NCBI GenBank assembly: GCA_024636135.1
Contig: JAGXHP010000093.1
Location: forward strand, 1 to 5,128
From: Chloroflexota bacterium
Lineage (GTDB): Bacteria > Chloroflexota > Limnocylindria > QHBO01
Direction: 5' to 3'
DNA: 5,128 nt
This document shows positions 4,564-5,128 of the stretch, piece by piece (the first letter of the stretch is position 1; each line of letters begins with the position of its first letter). The notes below the pieces were generated by a model that was given only the letters and a program-made list of their open reading frames with translations, made no database searches and had not been told where the DNA came from. The position numbers were made by a program, and so were the translations under genes.

Positions 4564-5128
4564 ATGAAGAAACTGATCAACGACGCCGAGGCAGTCGTCG
4601 ACGAGGCGCTCGCCGGAATGACCGCTGCCCATCCGGACCTGCTCCGGGTCATCGAGCCGAACGTGGTGGTGCGGGCGGACGCCCCACGCTCCGGAAAGGT
4701 TGGGATCATCTCCGGCGGTGGCTCGGGCCACGAGCCGATGCACGGCGGCTTCGTCGGGCTCGGCATGCTCGACGCGGCCTGTCCCGGCGCCGTCTTCACC
4801 TCCCCGGTGCCGGACCAGATGCTGGCGGCCACGAAGGCCGTCGACGGGGGAGCCGGCGTGCTCCACATCGTGAAGAACTACACCGGCGACATCATGAACT
4901 TCGAGCTTGCGGCCGAGCTGGCCCAGGCCGAGGGGATCGAGGTCACCAGCGTCGTCATTGCCGATGACGTCGCGGTGCAGGACTCGCTATACACCGCGGG
5001 CCGTCGCGGCGTGGGCGTCACCGTCCTCGCCGAGAAGATCGTCGGGGCGGCGGCCGAGGAGGGCCGCCCCCTCGCCGAGGTCGCCGAGCTCTGCCGGCGC
5101 GTGAACGCGCAGGGGCGCAGCATGGGCA
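4564..5128 (+). CDS. dhaK: Dihydroxyacetone kinase subunit DhaK (N-terminal half, cut by right window edge)
   Basis: DhaK binds dihydroxyacetone covalently and presents it for phosphorylation to dihydroxyacetone phosphate, by DhaL-ADP recharged from the PTS in bacteria of the E. coli type. The 188 residues visible follow E. coli DhaK from the first residue: both begin MKKLIND. SGGGSGHEPMH places H56 at the same number as the E. coli active-site residue. VKNYTGDIMNFE gives K104 and D109, again identical in numbering. IADDVAVQDSLYTAGRRG and VLAEKIVGAAAEEG continue the alignment. The substrate-binding histidine (E. coli H218) lies beyond the window. So do any dhaL and dhaM partners, so PTS-type and ATP-dependent two-domain kinases cannot be separated here; the close match to stand-alone DhaK favours the multi-subunit type. 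It follows the aquaglyceroporin gene on the same strand, separated by a strong hairpin. Confidence 0.95.
   Translation, partial: MKKLINDAEAVVDEALAGMTAAHPDLLRVIEPNVVVRADAPRSGKVGIISGGGSGHEPMHGGFVGLGMLDAACPGAVFTSPVPDQMLAATKAVDGGAGVLHIVKNYTGDIMNFELAAELAQAEGIEVTSVVIADDVAVQDSLYTAGRRGVGVTVLAEKIVGAAAEEGRPLAEVAELCRRVNAQGRSMG

Overview
The window is GC-rich DNA, roughly two thirds G+C by eye, with G/C at most third codon positions. It carries an ordinary set of bacterial chromosomal genes packed closely together. The taxon cannot be fixed from the sequence. The high GC, a homodimeric-type pyruvate dehydrogenase E1, and start codons lying 7-9 nt behind -10-like hexamers (leaderless-type starts) fit a high-GC bacterium such as Actinomycetota or a high-GC Chloroflexota lineage. 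No mobile element, CRISPR array, tRNA or rRNA was seen.

Layout: (1) 1-1421, minus strand: the N-terminal half of aceE, pyruvate dehydrogenase E1, running off the left edge. (2) 1422-1516: a short divergent promoter region. (3) 1517-2890, plus strand: a type II NADH dehydrogenase (NDH-2-like flavoprotein) whose last codons contain an 18-bp perfect palindrome. (4) 2909-3256: a small protein with a basic N-terminus and two membrane segments, probably translated from a leaderless mRNA. (5) 3304-3594: a 96-residue His/Asp-rich protein with four FAxGQ repeats, which I cannot assign to a family. (6) 3595-3732: an untranslated stretch with an orphan Shine-Dalgarno sequence and a nested inverted repeat. 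(7) 3733-4470: an aquaglyceroporin (MIP family). (8) 4488-4516: a 13-bp perfect hairpin. (9) 4564 to the right edge: the N-terminal half of dhaK, the dihydroxyacetone kinase substrate-binding subunit.

How the genes may work together: aceE makes NADH and acetyl-CoA from pyruvate, and the divergent NDH-2 can return NADH electrons to the quinone pool. The aquaglyceroporin followed by dhaK looks like a small uptake-and-phosphorylation unit for dihydroxyacetone (or glycerol oxidised elsewhere). The product, dihydroxyacetone phosphate, would enter glycolysis and eventually supply pyruvate to AceE. The hairpin between the two genes may set their expression ratio. The least explained items are the FAxGQ repeat protein and the structured leader in front of the channel gene.
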